Positions 17,681 through 27,413 are shown, counted from the stretch's first letter. The stretch is DNA of 64,000 nucleotides from Nitrospinota bacterium (GCA_009873655.1 WAIB01000001.1:119676-183675); one strand, 5' to 3'. Notes: a model not told the origin generated them from the letters alone. Translations and numbers: made by a program.

Positions 17681-18563
17681 GACCTTCCTCCAGAGAAACA
17701 CAAGGTTCCCAGCCAAATCGTTCCAGGAATTTTCTGCTATTGATCGAGCTTCTTCTTTGTTCCCCGTTTCTAGCGGGGTTATATTCTGTTTTTGCGTCTA
17801 TTCCGGAAACTTTAATAAGACCTTTGGTCAAAAAGTTAACGCTTGTTTCTTTTCCGGTCCCTACATTAAAAACTCCCTTGCATTCCGGGTCCAGGGCAAT
17901 GGTATTGGCTTTAGCAACGTCTCTAACGGATATAAAATCTCTTGTTTGCTCCCCATCCCCAAAAATTACCGGGGGCAGGCCCTTCATTAAACGCTGGCAA
18001 AAAATAGCCACCACACCCGCTTCCCCATGCGGATTCTGGTGTGGACCATAAACATTGCTGTAACGAAGTACGGTGGTATTCAATCCGTGCTCCGTTCCAA
18101 AATAATTTATATAATTTTCCGCGCACAGCTTGGAAATTGCATACGGGCTCAAAGGCTGGCACGGATGATCTTCGCTGGCGGGAAAGGATTTTTGTTCTCC
18201 ATACATTGCTCCCCCCGTCGATGCAAAGATAAATTTTTCAATGCCCAAGGATACAGCATTTTGCAGAAGTTGTAAAGTACCAATAATATTGGAGTTAGCG
18301 TCAAACAGAGGATCGGCGACGGATTCTGTGACGGATATCTGGGCTGCGTGGTGATTGATGGCCGAAATTTTTTCTTTTTCCAGAACATTTTTCACCTCGG
18401 GAGAATGGATATCCAGTTTGTAAAAAGTGGCTTCAGGGTTTACCAGCTGCATTTCTCCGGTGGACAGGTCGTCGATTATGGTTACCGAATGTCCTGCTTC
18501 AATATATGTGTTCACAATATGCGAGCCTATGAACCCCGCTCCCCCCGTTACCAGAATATTCAT
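17640..18563 (-). CDS. NAD-dependent epimerase (UDP-glucose 4-epimerase-like)
   Basis: A 307-residue extended short-chain dehydrogenase. It has the NAD-binding VTGGAGFIGSHIV near residue 5, the HHAAQISVTES segment, the S-T-G active-site serine region and Y-x3-K (YAISK), then VGTGKETSVNFL. The pattern is that of UDP-glucose or UDP-GlcNAc 4-epimerases feeding surface polysaccharide. The exact sugar cannot be fixed. It starts inside the last codons of mutS (ATGA overlap), so it is translated from the same message. Confidence 0.88.
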   Translation of the reverse strand: MNILVTGGAGFIGSHIVNTYIEAGHSVTIIDDLSTGEMQLVNPEATFYKLDIHSPEVKNVLEKEKISAINHHAAQISVTESVADPLFDANSNIIGTLQLLQNAVSLGIEKFIFASTGGAMYGEQKSFPASEDHPCQPLSPYAISKLCAENYINYFGTEHGLNTTVLRYSNVYGPHQNPHGEAGVVAIFCQRLMKGLPPVIFGDGEQTRDFISVRDVAKANTIALDPECKGVFNVGTGKETSVNFLTKGLIKVSGIDAKTEYNPARNGEQRRSSINSRKFLERFGWEPCVSLEEGLVETFDYFKNKTS

Positions 18564-21217
18564 TTACCGTGTTCCTTCAAAATTTTAGATAATTCGAAAA
18601 GGGCATCCAGTGCCTGCTTTGGAGTCATTTCGTTGGGATCTATCTGGCTCAGTTTCTGAATCAAGGGGTTTTCGGGTTCGGGAAATAACCCCAGCTGTCC
18701 TGAACCAGGCAAGTTATCTTCTTTATCGGATCGGGATATCTTGGGTACCCCAACTTCATCAAACTCACTTTGTTCTAAATTGAAAAGAACTTCATGGGCC
18801 CGGTCGAGAACCCGTTTAGGCAGGCCCGCCAAACGTGCTACCTGGATTCCATAACTTTTATCTGCGCCTCCGGGAATGATTTTCCTTAAAAAGATGATTT
18901 CATCATTCCATTCTTTGACTTGAATGTTGTAGTTTTTAACACCCGGCAGAACATGGGCTAAATCCGTCAATTCATGATAATGGGTAGCAAATAAGGTTTT
19001 GGGACCTCCCTCCTGGCCGGTTCCGTGTAAATACTCGACGATCGACCAGGCAATGCTTATTCCATCAAAGGTGCTTGTTCCTCTTCCAATTTCATCCAGA
19101 ATGATCAAGCTTTTAGGAGAGGCATTGTTAAGAATATTTGCTGTTTCATTCATCTCAACCATAAACGTCGATTGACCTTTCAGTAAATGGTCCTGTGCAC
19201 CCACTCGAGAGAAAATCCGGTCGGTTATCCCCATTTCAACTTTTTCTGCCGGGACAAAGCTACCCATTTGCGCCATCAGGCAGATCAAGGCGACCTGTCT
19301 TAAATAGGTGGATTTACCCGCCATATTGGGGCCAGTGATAATCATGATTTGCTGATCTTGAGTATTGAGGCTGGTATCATTTGGGATGAAACGGGTCCCC
19401 GGATCAATTTGCTCGACCAACGGATGCCGACCATTGGAAATTTCCAGACGCGAGTCCTCAAGGATTTCAGGATGGCAATAATTATTCCGGTGAGCCACTT
19501 CTGCAAAAGAAACCAGGGCATCAATTTCACTTATAATCCCGGCCATTTTTTGAATCCGGTGACCCTCCGATGAGATTTTTGATCGGATCTCTTCAAATAA
19601 ACTTTGCTCCAGTTCAATGATTTTCTCTTCAGCCTGCGTGACTTCCTCTTCATATTTTTTTAATTGGGGAGAGATAAACCTTTCTGCATTCACCAAAGAT
19701 TGTTTTCTTATGTAATCATCAGGAACCCGTTCGGCGTGCTTTTTTGTGACCTCGATATAGTAACCATAGATTTTATTAAAACCTATTTTCAATACGGGGA
19801 TACCCGTCTTTTCCTTTTCCTTGGATTCAAGCGAAGCAATCCAGCTTTTTCCCTCGCGGGAAATACTCTTGAGTCGATCCAATTCGTTATTGCAGCCGGG
19901 TTTAAACAGATTCCCTTCTTTCAAGCCGGGCGGGGGATCATCAACAATATTCTTTTCAATAAGATCGTACAGACTTTCAATATTATCCCAGTCTTTCAGG
20001 TAGCCGGTCAGTTGAGAGGTTTTGTACTTTTCCAAAGCCTTATATAGACTCGGAAAAGTTCCAAGCGAATTTTTTAAACTGATCAAATCTCTGGCATTAC
20101 AGACTGAAAGTGTGATTTTTCCCAGTAATCTTTCCAGGTCAAAAATCTTTTCTAATAATTCGCGGGTTTCCTGCCTGTTCAGGGGAAAGGATTTGAATTC
20201 GGAGACAATGTCCAGACGTGATTTGATTTTCTCCTTGTCCACCAGGGGTTTGATTATCCAATCTCTGATACGCCTGGCTCCCATGGGTGTGCAGGATTCA
20301 TCAAGAAGATTTAAGAGAGAATTTTTTCGTGAGCCATCACTTGACTGAATCAGCTCAAGGCTGGATACCGTAGTTTGGTCCAGCGCCATATAATCATGAA
20401 TAAAAAAGGGAGTGATCGAGTTTATATGTTCCAGTGCCGATTTCTGGGTTTCATGAAGATAATGAATCAGGGCACCTGCAGCCGAGACAGCCTGATTCAT
20501 GTTTTCGCATCCGAAACCTTCCAGGGATTGTGTTTTAAAATGATTCAAAAGGCTTTTAACCGCTTCACTATGGGAATAGGTCCAATCTTCCCAACTATGG
20601 AGAAACGCGTTTCCTAACGGCAACCAGGGTTTGGGTTGTTCAACCAGGTTTTCAGGAATCAGGATTTCTTTTGGGTCTAATTTTTGCAACTCATCCGCCA
20701 GCTGTGATCCTGTCTCATCATCTTTGAATTGGGTTACTTTAAAGGCCCCGGTAGAGACATCCAGGGCTGCCAATCCAGTCTCGTTTTTAAAAATGGAAAG
20801 TGAAACTATAAGCTGGTCTGATTTGGGATCCAGCATATTGTCATCCAGAGCAGTCCCGGGAGTTATAATGCGAACCACCTCTCTCTTAACCAGACCTTTG
20901 GCAAATTTGGGGTTTTCTGTTTGTTCGCAGATGGCTACTTTTTTACCGGCTTTTAAAAGTTTCGTAATATACAGATTGGATGAGTGATGAGGCACACCGC
21001 ACATCAAAACCGGGTTGGATTGGTTTTTATTCCTTGATGTGAGGGTAATTTGAAGGATTTTTGAAGCGGTTTTTGCATCTTCATTAAACATTTCATAAAA
21101 ATCACCCATTCGAAAAAACAAAATAGAGTCTGGATGATCTTTTTTGATCCCGTAGTATTGCTGCATCATAGGAGTTTCCTCCTGTTTGACACGTTGACTT
21201 TTTGCCGATACGACCAT
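18560..21217 (-). CDS. mutS: DNA mismatch-repair protein MutS
   Basis: Recognises mismatches and recruits MutL. Visible landmarks are the mismatch-reading loop FFRMGDFYEMF (Phe-x-Glu), the connector and lever regions, the Walker A GPNMAGKSTYLRQ, the Walker B LIILDEIGRGTSTFDG and the ATHYHEL signature. At 885 residues it is full length. The start at 21217 is preferred because TPMMQQY is already a conserved MutS segment; an AGGAGG just ahead of an internal ATG at 21169 offers a shorter alternative. MutL is encoded in this same window at 49145. Confidence 0.96.
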   Translation of the reverse strand: MVVSAKSQRVKQEETPMMQQYYGIKKDHPDSILFFRMGDFYEMFNEDAKTASKILQITLTSRNKNQSNPVLMCGVPHHSSNLYITKLLKAGKKVAICEQTENPKFAKGLVKREVVRIITPGTALDDNMLDPKSDQLIVSLSIFKNETGLAALDVSTGAFKVTQFKDDETGSQLADELQKLDPKEILIPENLVEQPKPWLPLGNAFLHSWEDWTYSHSEAVKSLLNHFKTQSLEGFGCENMNQAVSAAGALIHYLHETQKSALEHINSITPFFIHDYMALDQTTVSSLELIQSSDGSRKNSLLNLLDESCTPMGARRIRDWIIKPLVDKEKIKSRLDIVSEFKSFPLNRQETRELLEKIFDLERLLGKITLSVCNARDLISLKNSLGTFPSLYKALEKYKTSQLTGYLKDWDNIESLYDLIEKNIVDDPPPGLKEGNLFKPGCNNELDRLKSISREGKSWIASLESKEKEKTGIPVLKIGFNKIYGYYIEVTKKHAERVPDDYIRKQSLVNAERFISPQLKKYEEEVTQAEEKIIELEQSLFEEIRSKISSEGHRIQKMAGIISEIDALVSFAEVAHRNNYCHPEILEDSRLEISNGRHPLVEQIDPGTRFIPNDTSLNTQDQQIMIITGPNMAGKSTYLRQVALICLMAQMGSFVPAEKVEMGITDRIFSRVGAQDHLLKGQSTFMVEMNETANILNNASPKSLIILDEIGRGTSTFDGISIAWSIVEYLHGTGQEGGPKTLFATHYHELTDLAHVLPGVKNYNIQVKEWNDEIIFLRKIIPGGADKSYGIQVARLAGLPKRVLDRAHEVLFNLEQSEFDEVGVPKISRSDKEDNLPGSGQLGLFPEPENPLIQKLSQIDPNEMTPKQALDALFELSKILKEHGK

Positions 21218-21226
21218 TTGAGCGAA

Positions 21227-21715
21227 TTATAATGTCAGATTTTTAAAGTGCGGAAGCAGTTTTTCGTAGGTGGCTCTCAGATGTTCGGGGTGGACCTTAA
21301 CTTCACCCAGTACAGGCATGAAATTGGTATCACCTGACCATCTTGGAACAATATGACAATGAATGTGCTCGTCAAAACCCGCCCCTGCGGCTTTGCCGAT
21401 GTTGTAGCCAACATTAAAACCATCAGGGCCGATAACCCTGTTTAATATGTTGATGCATTCATGAGTCAATTGGGTGACTTCTTTTTGTTCGGATTCGTTT
21501 TGCGCGGTTATACAATCTATATGCCGGAAAGGGGAAACCATGAGATGGGCACAGTTATAAGGGAAGATATTCATGATTACAAAGGAATGCGTTCCTTTGA
21601 ATAAAATATGATTTTTTTCATCATCGTTGGCAGCGGGAAGAATGCAAAAAATACATCCCTCCGTTTTATCGCTTTTAATATAATCCATCCTCCACGGTGC
21701 CCAAAGTTGTTTCAT
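21227..21715 (-). CDS. HIT-family nucleotide hydrolase/transferase
   Basis: A 162-residue histidine-triad protein. The triad reads HIHCHIVPRW near residue 115, preceded by MNIFPYNCAHLMVSPFRHI and GYNIGKAAGAGFDEH. A CIFC motif near residue 20 suggests a zinc-type Ap4A-phosphorylase-like HIT protein. It would act on dinucleoside polyphosphates or nucleoside phosphoramidates. It lies 9 bases ahead of mutS and behind ybeY. Confidence 0.9.
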   Translation of the reverse strand: MKQLWAPWRMDYIKSDKTEGCIFCILPAANDDEKNHILFKGTHSFVIMNIFPYNCAHLMVSPFRHIDCITAQNESEQKEVTQLTHECINILNRVIGPDGFNVGYNIGKAAGAGFDEHIHCHIVPRWSGDTNFMPVLGEVKVHPEHLRATYEKLLPHFKNLTL

Positions 21716-21734
21716 AGCGAGTTTATTTTAAAGG

Positions 21735-22205
21735 CTAATAATTGCATGTATCCGCAAGAATTTGTTCCGGGAAAGTCAATTTGAATAATTCACGGGTTTT
21801 GCTTCTCATTTTCTTGTCTTCCTGCTCGGATACCTCGTGATCATATCCCAGCAAATGTAAAATACCATGAATCAGCAAAAGAACGATTTCTTCTTTTAAA
21901 GCCAAGCCGTGCTCAGAGGCCTGGGTTTTGGCGGTGTCCAGGGAAACCGCAATATCGCCTAAAAATTTTTCTCCGGGAATGGACGGGTCTTCATCCGGAT
22001 TTTGCGGAAAAGATAAAACATCAGTGGGTTGGTCGATATCCCTGAACTCCTTATTTAAACCTTGAATTTCCTTGTCTCCCGTCAAAAGTATGCTGACTTC
22101 CGTATCCTGGCAATCGAGGTGGTCCATGACTTTCCCAATCTTATTCTCTATATCCTTGCAGTCAATATTAATATCAGGATGGTCCTTTCGCAGCAAAACA
22201 CTCAT
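21735..22205 (-). CDS. ybeY: Endoribonuclease YbeY
   Basis: A metal-dependent RNase that acts in 16S rRNA 3' maturation and ribosome quality control. The zinc motif HGILHLLGYDHE near residue 115 is complete, and the N-terminal half has LNKEFRDIDQPTDVLSFP and the LGDIAVSLDTA strand. At 156 residues it is typical. It follows the phoH-like gene by 29 bases, the usual ybeZ-ybeY pairing. Confidence 0.94.
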   Translation of the reverse strand: MSVLLRKDHPDINIDCKDIENKIGKVMDHLDCQDTEVSILLTGDKEIQGLNKEFRDIDQPTDVLSFPQNPDEDPSIPGEKFLGDIAVSLDTAKTQASEHGLALKEEIVLLLIHGILHLLGYDHEVSEQEDKKMRSKTRELFKLTFPEQILADTCNY

Positions 22206-22234
22206 CTTTTTTTACCTTGCCTTTGAGCGGTTTT

Positions 22235-23209
22235 CTAGTCTGATGTTTCCACTTTAGGATCTGACTGGTCATAAGCCTTGATGATCTTTTTTACCAGCTC
22301 ATGGCGGACAACGTCTTTTTCTGTAAAGTAGACGAATTGAATTCCTTCGACCTGTTTCAGCATGGTATTAACCTGGATCAGGCCCGAGTCGCCTTTGTGG
22401 AGAAGGTCAATTTGCGTGATATCGCCGGTGACAACCATTTTTGAGCGAAAACCCAACCGGGTCAAAAACATTTTCATCTGCTCCCGGGTTGCGTTCTGGG
22501 CCTCATCAAGAATGATAAACGCATCGCTTAAAGTCCGGCCTCGCATATATGCAAGGGGGGCGATTTCTATTGCTCCATCTTCAATGAGATGGCGAACCTG
22601 GTTCTCCTCCATCATGTGATTGAGGGCATCATACAGAGGCATCAGGTAGGGGTGAATCTTTTCTGCAATATCTCCCGGAAGAAACCCCAGTTTTTCCCCC
22701 GCTTCAACGGCAGGACGCACCAGTACAATTTTTTTGAAACGGCGTTTTAACAGGCCTTCAACCGCCATTGCTACGGCAAGAAATGTTTTGCCCGTTCCGG
22801 CCGGTCCTATGGAGAGAACAATATCATCCGCCTTGATGGACTGTATGAATTTGTGCTGGGAGGGCCCCTTGGGTGTTATAAATCCTCTTTTAGGGGAAAC
22901 GGCAATCCGCTCTGAAAAAATAGTTTTTAAATCTGCCTGTGGATTTTCGGCCATAAGGCGGATAGCGAATTTAATGTCCCCATTTTCTACAGGTTGGTCT
23001 GCAGCATGCAAACTTTCAAGTTGGTGAAAAAGATTTTCTACGGATTCCAGAGAGGAAGGTTCACCTTTAATAGAGATTTGGTTTTCCCGAGTGGTAATAC
23101 GAACATTGAATTTCTTCTCTATGAGTTTAAGGTTTAGGTCCTGGGTCCCAAAAATTTCCGGAATGACTTGATTGTTTTCTAGAACTAATTGTTTTGTGGA
23201 GGAACTCAA
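22235..23209 (-). CDS. ybeZ: PhoH-like ATPase (YbeZ)
   Basis: A 324-residue PhoH-family P-loop ATPase. The N-terminal KH-like region precedes the ATPase core, which has GPAGTGKTFLAVAMAVE (Walker A) and FIILDEAQNAT (Walker B), plus TGDITQIDL. The family partners YbeY in rRNA processing and RNA metabolism. It is placed directly upstream of ybeY on the same strand. Confidence 0.93.
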   Translation of the reverse strand: MSSSTKQLVLENNQVIPEIFGTQDLNLKLIEKKFNVRITTRENQISIKGEPSSLESVENLFHQLESLHAADQPVENGDIKFAIRLMAENPQADLKTIFSERIAVSPKRGFITPKGPSQHKFIQSIKADDIVLSIGPAGTGKTFLAVAMAVEGLLKRRFKKIVLVRPAVEAGEKLGFLPGDIAEKIHPYLMPLYDALNHMMEENQVRHLIEDGAIEIAPLAYMRGRTLSDAFIILDEAQNATREQMKMFLTRLGFRSKMVVTGDITQIDLLHKGDSGLIQVNTMLKQVEGIQFVYFTEKDVVRHELVKKIIKAYDQSDPKVETSD

Positions 23210-23241
23210 ATAATTCTCTTTAAAGTAGGTTGGAAATTAAA

Positions 23242-23799
23242 TCACTTTCTTGTTCCTTGTGGAGGAATCAAGCTTAAAAATTCCCCGCGAGTTCTGGCAT
23301 CTTCCTTGAATGAGCCGAGCATCGAACTGGTGGTTGTGTAGGAGTTTTGCTTGGAAACGCCACGCATGCACATGCATAAATGCAGGGCTTCGATTACCAC
23401 TCCTACTCCCATTGGTTTGAGTATTTTATCCAGACAATTGGCTATCTGGGTTGTCAATCGTTCCTGAACCTGTAATCTTCTGCTATACGCGTCGATAATT
23501 CTGGGAACTTTGCTGAGCCCGATTATTTTTCCTTTGGGTAAATAGGCAACATGGCATTTGCCGATAAACGGCAGCATATGATGCTCGCACATGCTGAAAA
23601 GGTCGATATCTTTGACAATGACCATTTCATCGTAGTCCTCCTGAAACAGGGCATCGTTGACCAGTTCTTCAATGTTAACCCAATATCCGCTGGTTAAAAA
23701 TTTGAGAGACTTCTCTACTCTTTCAGGAGTGTTTTGCAATCCTTCACGGGAGGGATCCTCGCCAATTTCCTGTAATATTTTTTTAACTAGGTCTTTCAA
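23242..23799 (-). CDS. folE: GTP cyclohydrolase I
   Basis: Opens GTP to dihydroneopterin triphosphate, the entry step for folate and queuosine. It has [19 protein letters not shown], the [22 protein letters not shown] segment and the zinc-binding LHLCMCMRG. Full length is about 185-192 residues. Two TTG starts compete: 23799, with a GGAG 6 bases upstream, is chosen; 23820 gives seven more residues without a clear ribosome site. The gene overlaps the end of queD, so the two are probably translated together. Confidence 0.93.
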   Translation of the reverse strand: MKDLVKKILQEIGEDPSREGLQNTPERVEKSLKFLTSGYWVNIEELVNDALFQEDYDEMVIVKDIDLFSMCEHHMLPFIGKCHVAYLPKGKIIGLSKVPRIIDAYSRRLQVQERLTTQIANCLDKILKPMGVGVVIEALHLCMCMRGVSKQNSYTTTSSMLGSFKEDARTRGEFLSLIPPQGTRK

Positions 23800-24208
23800 C
23801 AGAGGCTCCGTGGTAGACAACGTAATTGCGTTCGGATTCGAAGAGCTTCACTTCATGCAGCTCACCACTTTCAATCTTGGGTTCCAGAATGTTCCAGAAA
23901 TGGATCGCTATATTTTCTGCGGTAGGTATGACCCCTTTTAAAAAATCCACATCAACGTTCAGGTTCTTGTGGTCTACCTTATTTACGATTTCTTCATTGA
24001 TGAGTTTTTTAAGAGCTTTTAAATCGAGCACCATTCCGGTTTGCGGGTCGACTTCGCCTCTTACGGTGACTTCCAGGACGTAATTGTGACCGTGCCCGTT
24101 TGGGTTATTACAAAGCCCAAATACTGCTTCGTTTTTGTCGTCAGAAAATTCCGGATTATACAAGCGGTGGCTTGCGCAGAACTCAAGGCGGCGAGTGATA
24201 TAAATCAT
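23783..24208 (-). CDS. queD: 6-carboxy-5,6,7,8-tetrahydropterin synthase QueD
   Basis: Turns dihydroneopterin triphosphate, the FolE product, into 6-carboxytetrahydropterin on the way to queuosine. Family marks are the zinc ligands in FCASHRLYN and [14 protein letters not shown], and the VDHKNLN segment. The 141-residue length is usual. It overlaps folE, which makes its substrate, a sensible functional pairing. No queC, queE or queF is in the window. Confidence 0.92.
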   Translation of the reverse strand: MIYITRRLEFCASHRLYNPEFSDDKNEAVFGLCNNPNGHGHNYVLEVTVRGEVDPQTGMVLDLKALKKLINEEIVNKVDHKNLNVDVDFLKGVIPTAENIAIHFWNILEPKIESGELHEVKLFESERNYVVYHGASVERPS

Positions 24209-24217
24209 GGAGGTTAT

Positions 24218-24409
24218 CTATTTTAGATATTTTCGTTTATTGTCCGTGGAATAAAACCCGGGACCGTATAAGTGGAAGTTCATTGAATTGAACAGTTTTT
24301 CCACCTTTCCCCCGCATTTTTCGCACTTCGTCAGTGGGTCGTCACTCACCTTTTGCAAAACTTCAACAACCTCTTTGCATTTTTCACATTGATATTCATA
24401 GACAGGCAT
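24218..24409 (-). CDS. FmdB-family zinc-ribbon protein
   Basis: A 63-residue protein with two CxxC knuckles (YQCEKCKE and TKCEKCGGK) characteristic of the FmdB/CxxC_CXXC_SSSS putative regulatory family. The opening MPVYEYQCEKC is highly typical. Its role is unknown; a nucleic-acid or metal-binding function is proposed for the family. A GGAGG site precedes the ATG. It leads the minus-strand run and sits 9 bases ahead of queD. Confidence 0.85.
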   Translation of the reverse strand: MPVYEYQCEKCKEVVEVLQKVSDDPLTKCEKCGGKVEKLFNSMNFHLYGPGFYSTDNKRKYLK

Positions 24410-24429
24410 AAAATTGCCTCCGGATCATA

Positions 24430-24969
24430 CTAGTTTGAATAAGTTACTCTGTTAGACATTATATTATATTTCGGCCTGGAAGAAAAATTAGCATGGTAAA
24501 GCTTTTTTTGAAGCTTCAAATGCGTTTGGCGCCTGCGGTTAGGCCCTCTGAAGACGTTTAATGTCTTGGGAATGTTTTGTCGTATGGTTTCCATTTCAAC
24601 AATGGCAGAGGGCAAAGTGAGGCCCCATTCGGGATCATAAACTCCCACCAACATGCTCATGGAATCAAGAATCTGGATAACTACAAATTTTTCAATGGAA
24701 AGCCTTTTTTGCACCTCCATTGGCATCATGTAGGTCGCATTCTCATTTTTGGTTCCATGGCGCATCACCGCCTCCCCCGATTCGGCAAATTCGAAAGGAA
24801 TGGAAAGCAGGTAGTTTTCAAGTTCCTCGAACATGAACTTTTTGGGGAACACCACAATGCCGTAGTTTTCGGAATTTTTATAGAGCTTATATTCATAGCC
24901 TGAATCCGCAAGGGCGGGAAAAGGAGAACTTAAAAAAGCAACAACAAGGGTGGTGACAAGGTATCTCAT
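24430..24969 (-). CDS. Hypothetical exported protein
   Basis: A 179-residue protein with a signal peptide (LVTTLVVAFLSSPFPALADS, cleavage near residue 22). The mature part starts with a YKLYKNSENYGIVVFPKKF strand pattern and ends in a basic, Arg/Lys-rich tail (GPNRRRQTHLKLQKK). No family is recognised. It lies between ndk and the FmdB gene on the same strand, with a 29-base gap to ndk, and may share that transcript. Confidence 0.55.
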   Translation of the reverse strand: MRYLVTTLVVAFLSSPFPALADSGYEYKLYKNSENYGIVVFPKKFMFEELENYLLSIPFEFAESGEAVMRHGTKNENATYMMPMEVQKRLSIEKFVVIQILDSMSMLVGVYDPEWGLTLPSAIVEMETIRQNIPKTLNVFRGPNRRRQTHLKLQKKLYHANFSSRPKYNIMSNRVTYSN

Positions 24970-24998
24970 ATTTAAGTGAATTCAGGCGGATAAGACCT

Positions 24999-25412
24999 TT
25001 AAAGGATTTCCAGTTCGCTGAAAAAATAGGATATTTCAAAAGCTGCATTTTCGGCAGAATCAGATCCATGTGTGGAGTTTTTTTCAATATTAACTGCAAA
25101 ATCTTTGCGGATCGTTCCTTCGTCGGCTTCTTCAGGGTTGGTTGCTCCCATAAGATCTCGCCAGGCAGTAATTGCATTTTCTTTTTCAAGGACAAGGAGG
25201 ATTACCGGACCCGAACACATGAACTCGGTCAGGCTGCCGAAAAAAGGTCGTTCTTTATGTACATAATAAAAACCTTCAGCTTGAGGTTTGGTTAACAGCG
25301 CTTTTTTCATGGCAGCAATTTTGAAACCGTTGGATTCAACTCGCTCCAGAATTTTACCGATTAAATTACGTTCGACCGCATCAGGCTTTAGAATTGCAAA
25401 AGTTCTTTCCAT
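24999..25412 (-). CDS. ndk: Nucleoside diphosphate kinase
   Basis: Transfers the gamma-phosphate between nucleoside triphosphates and diphosphates. It starts with the standard [21 protein letters not shown] and has the active-site His in [12 protein letters not shown], within a 137-residue chain. It is separated from the ferredoxin oxidoreductase operon by a strong hairpin, so it is probably transcribed separately. Confidence 0.95.
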   Translation of the reverse strand: MERTFAILKPDAVERNLIGKILERVESNGFKIAAMKKALLTKPQAEGFYYVHKERPFFGSLTEFMCSGPVILLVLEKENAITAWRDLMGATNPEEADEGTIRKDFAVNIEKNSTHGSDSAENAAFEISYFFSELEIL

Positions 25413-25452
25413 TTTACTATTTTCGTTTTTAGATTGATGTTTTTAATTGCAC

Positions 25453-25491
25453 AAAAAAAGGTATTTGGGCTGAATTGCCCAAATACCTTTT
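25453..25491 (-). terminator. Rho-independent terminator after the ferredoxin oxidoreductase operon
   Basis: A 15-bp inverted repeat (AAAAGGTATTTGGGC at 25456-25470 pairing with GCCCAAATACCTTTT at 25477-25491, six-base loop) is followed, on the minus strand, by a run of seven U. It lies 16 bases beyond the stop of the ferredoxin gene, so it terminates that operon ahead of ndk. Confidence 0.85.
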
Positions 25492-25507
25492 GTTAAACTC
25501 AAATGAA

Positions 25508-25771
25508 TTACCGTAAAACAACTCCGGTTTTTTTAATGACAAAACCTTCATTCAGGTCGTCAATCCATTTCATTTTGATGGCGTCATTTTTAGCGATGTC
25601 CGAACAGATATAGACACAGATCTCACATGCCTTGCACCGATCTACAGATACATAAGCGGACTTGTCTGATTCGCTATAGTTGATACAGTTTGATTCAGGA
25701 CAATACTGAGTGCATAGATGGCAGTTTTTAGCAGAACAAATGTCCTTATCAACTTCAGCAATGTAATACAT
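25508..25771 (-). CDS. 4Fe-4S ferredoxin-type subunit of 2-oxoacid:ferredoxin oxidoreductase
   Basis: An 87-residue ferredoxin-like delta subunit. It carries two cysteine clusters, CSAKNCHLCTQYC-PESNC and CKACEICVYIC, which fit two 4Fe-4S centres though the first is unusually spaced. In the family this subunit carries electrons between the catalytic core and soluble ferredoxin. It is the last gene of the minus-strand operon alpha-beta-gamma-delta and is followed by a terminator. Confidence 0.85.
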   Translation of the reverse strand: MYYIAEVDKDICSAKNCHLCTQYCPESNCINYSESDKSAYVSVDRCKACEICVYICSDIAKNDAIKMKWIDDLNEGFVIKKTGVVLR

Positions 25772-25793
25772 ATTTTCTCCAGTTTAATAAACG

Positions 25794-26501
25794 TTACGCT
25801 GTGGCTTTAGCGGGTTTTTCTGCTTCTGACCAGCCTTGATCAATGGTGTATTGGTAAGCTGCCTCAAGTACCTTCTGGTTTGCTTCAAGAAGCTTCTGTT
25901 TTTTAGCAAACTTTTTCTCAATAGCACTGTCCAAGGCGGCGGTACCACCTGACACTACAATACCCTTTCCAATAAATCTGTCTTTTACTGATTCCGCCAG
26001 CGACTTCAGATCAGGCAGACCAAAAATTCCGGAAATGGCACCGCACATAGCCATGTTTGTAGCCAGCTCTGTTTTTGCGAGGTCATTTGCCATCTCGGTG
26101 GCTGGCAGATAGTAGATACGCGCTTCAGATTCTTCCAGCTCTTTTTCCTCGTCTCTGGAGAATGGGATCGGGGTCCTGCTGTTTATGAGAATGATCCCCT
26201 TCTGTTTCAAGCCCGTATAAAACGGCATGGTGTAAGACTTGCCCAGAGTGATAACTGAGGGATGGAATATCATGAGAACGTTTGGAAAAATGATTTCCCC
26301 GATCTCATAAATTGTAGCGTTGGAAATCCGAACGTAACTTTCAACAGGAGCGTTCCGTTTTTCCGATCCGAAAAAAGGCACCAGGGAACTGAAACCGCCT
26401 GAGATTACCACTCCATTACTTACGATATGGGATGCGGTTACGACGCCCTGACCTCCCAGACCCGCCATTCGAATGTTGTAGCGCTTTACTACTTCTGTCA
26501 T
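25794..26501 (-). CDS. 2-oxoacid:ferredoxin oxidoreductase gamma subunit
   Basis: A 235-residue gamma (PorC/KorC-type) subunit. It opens with IRMAGLGGQGVVTASHIV, the typical glycine-rich start, and contains SFFGSEKRNAP-like FFGSEKRNAPVESYVRIS, which marks the domain that helps bind coenzyme A and close the active site. It sits 18 bases after the beta gene and 22 before the ferredoxin gene. Ala/Lys-rich C-terminal residues follow the domain. Confidence 0.9.
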   Translation of the reverse strand: MTEVVKRYNIRMAGLGGQGVVTASHIVSNGVVISGGFSSLVPFFGSEKRNAPVESYVRISNATIYEIGEIIFPNVLMIFHPSVITLGKSYTMPFYTGLKQKGIILINSRTPIPFSRDEEKELEESEARIYYLPATEMANDLAKTELATNMAMCGAISGIFGLPDLKSLAESVKDRFIGKGIVVSGGTAALDSAIEKKFAKKQKLLEANQKVLEAAYQYTIDQGWSEAEKPAKATA

Positions 26502-26519
26502 TTTTGTTTTCTCCTCGCT

Positions 26520-27413
26520 TTACTTGTCTGATTTTTTCTTTTTAGGTTTTTTCTCAATTTCATCGAGATACTCTTTAGCTCGAGGTGAAATGATTTCTTC
26601 AAAACCATATCTTTCTTTCTCAATTTCAAAAGCATCTTTCATAACATCTGGGGTCGGAATTGAGTATTCAATATTACAAGAAGTGTAAGCCTGGATGTAG
26701 GAACTACCGACTTCCCGGGCAACCATGATGGCCCTGCGAACCGTACGTGCCACACGTGATGGATTGGTCGGCGCAAGGCGGGCAATATAGTCAACGCCTG
26801 CGACCTTTGCCAGACCGAGAGCGTCCACTTTTTCTCCAAACTTGCCGCGTGGAGCCATTTTGAGGACTTTTCCCTGGTTGGTCATACCGCTTTCCTGTCC
26901 GCCGGTATTTCCATAAACCTCGTTGTCGAGCATGATGGTCGTGAATTTTTCGTGACGGAACCAGCTGTGCATCAGTCCCTGGAAACCAATGTCGATCAAC
27001 CCGCCGTCACCCGCCATGACGATAACGTCTTTTTTCTGATTGGGATAGCGCACTTCCAAACCCCTTTTCAGTCCGGATGCTACCGCGTTGGTGTCGCCAT
27101 AGTTACCATAAATAAAGGGCACAGAGGCCTGGGATATTGCCAGACGTCCACATCCTGCCGTTCCCACAATAATGGTATGCTCGGGATTGGGCATTCCAAT
27201 GTAGGTGAGGCGAATGAACAGGGTCATTGCACATCCTGCACACATGGGATGTTCTTCAATAACTTCCTTGAATTTCCCCATATCCGTAACTTTTACGGTC
27301 TGGTGTTCTTTTCCATTTCGATTATTGTACGGACCATGTTCGACTAGATCTTTGTACTCCGTTGGCAAAAAATCCTGCATTGCCGGGGAAGGTCGTAAGG
27401 TTTCAAGAGACAT
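26520..27413 (-). CDS. 2-oxoacid:ferredoxin oxidoreductase beta subunit (TPP-binding)
   Basis: The 297-residue catalytic subunit that binds thiamine diphosphate and a 4Fe-4S cluster. Cysteines occur in MCAGCAMTL and TAGCGRLAI, with a further one in TSCNIEYSI. The TPP motif is GDGGLIDIGFQGLMHSW followed by NEVYGNTGGQ. A Lys-rich tail closes the protein. Together with the alpha subunit it forms the active site for reductive carboxylation or oxidation of a 2-oxoacid. A 114-base AT-rich spacer separates it from alpha. Confidence 0.92.
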   Translation of the reverse strand: MSLETLRPSPAMQDFLPTEYKDLVEHGPYNNRNGKEHQTVKVTDMGKFKEVIEEHPMCAGCAMTLFIRLTYIGMPNPEHTIIVGTAGCGRLAISQASVPFIYGNYGDTNAVASGLKRGLEVRYPNQKKDVIVMAGDGGLIDIGFQGLMHSWFRHEKFTTIMLDNEVYGNTGGQESGMTNQGKVLKMAPRGKFGEKVDALGLAKVAGVDYIARLAPTNPSRVARTVRRAIMVAREVGSSYIQAYTSCNIEYSIPTPDVMKDAFEIEKERYGFEEIISPRAKEYLDEIEKKPKKKKSDK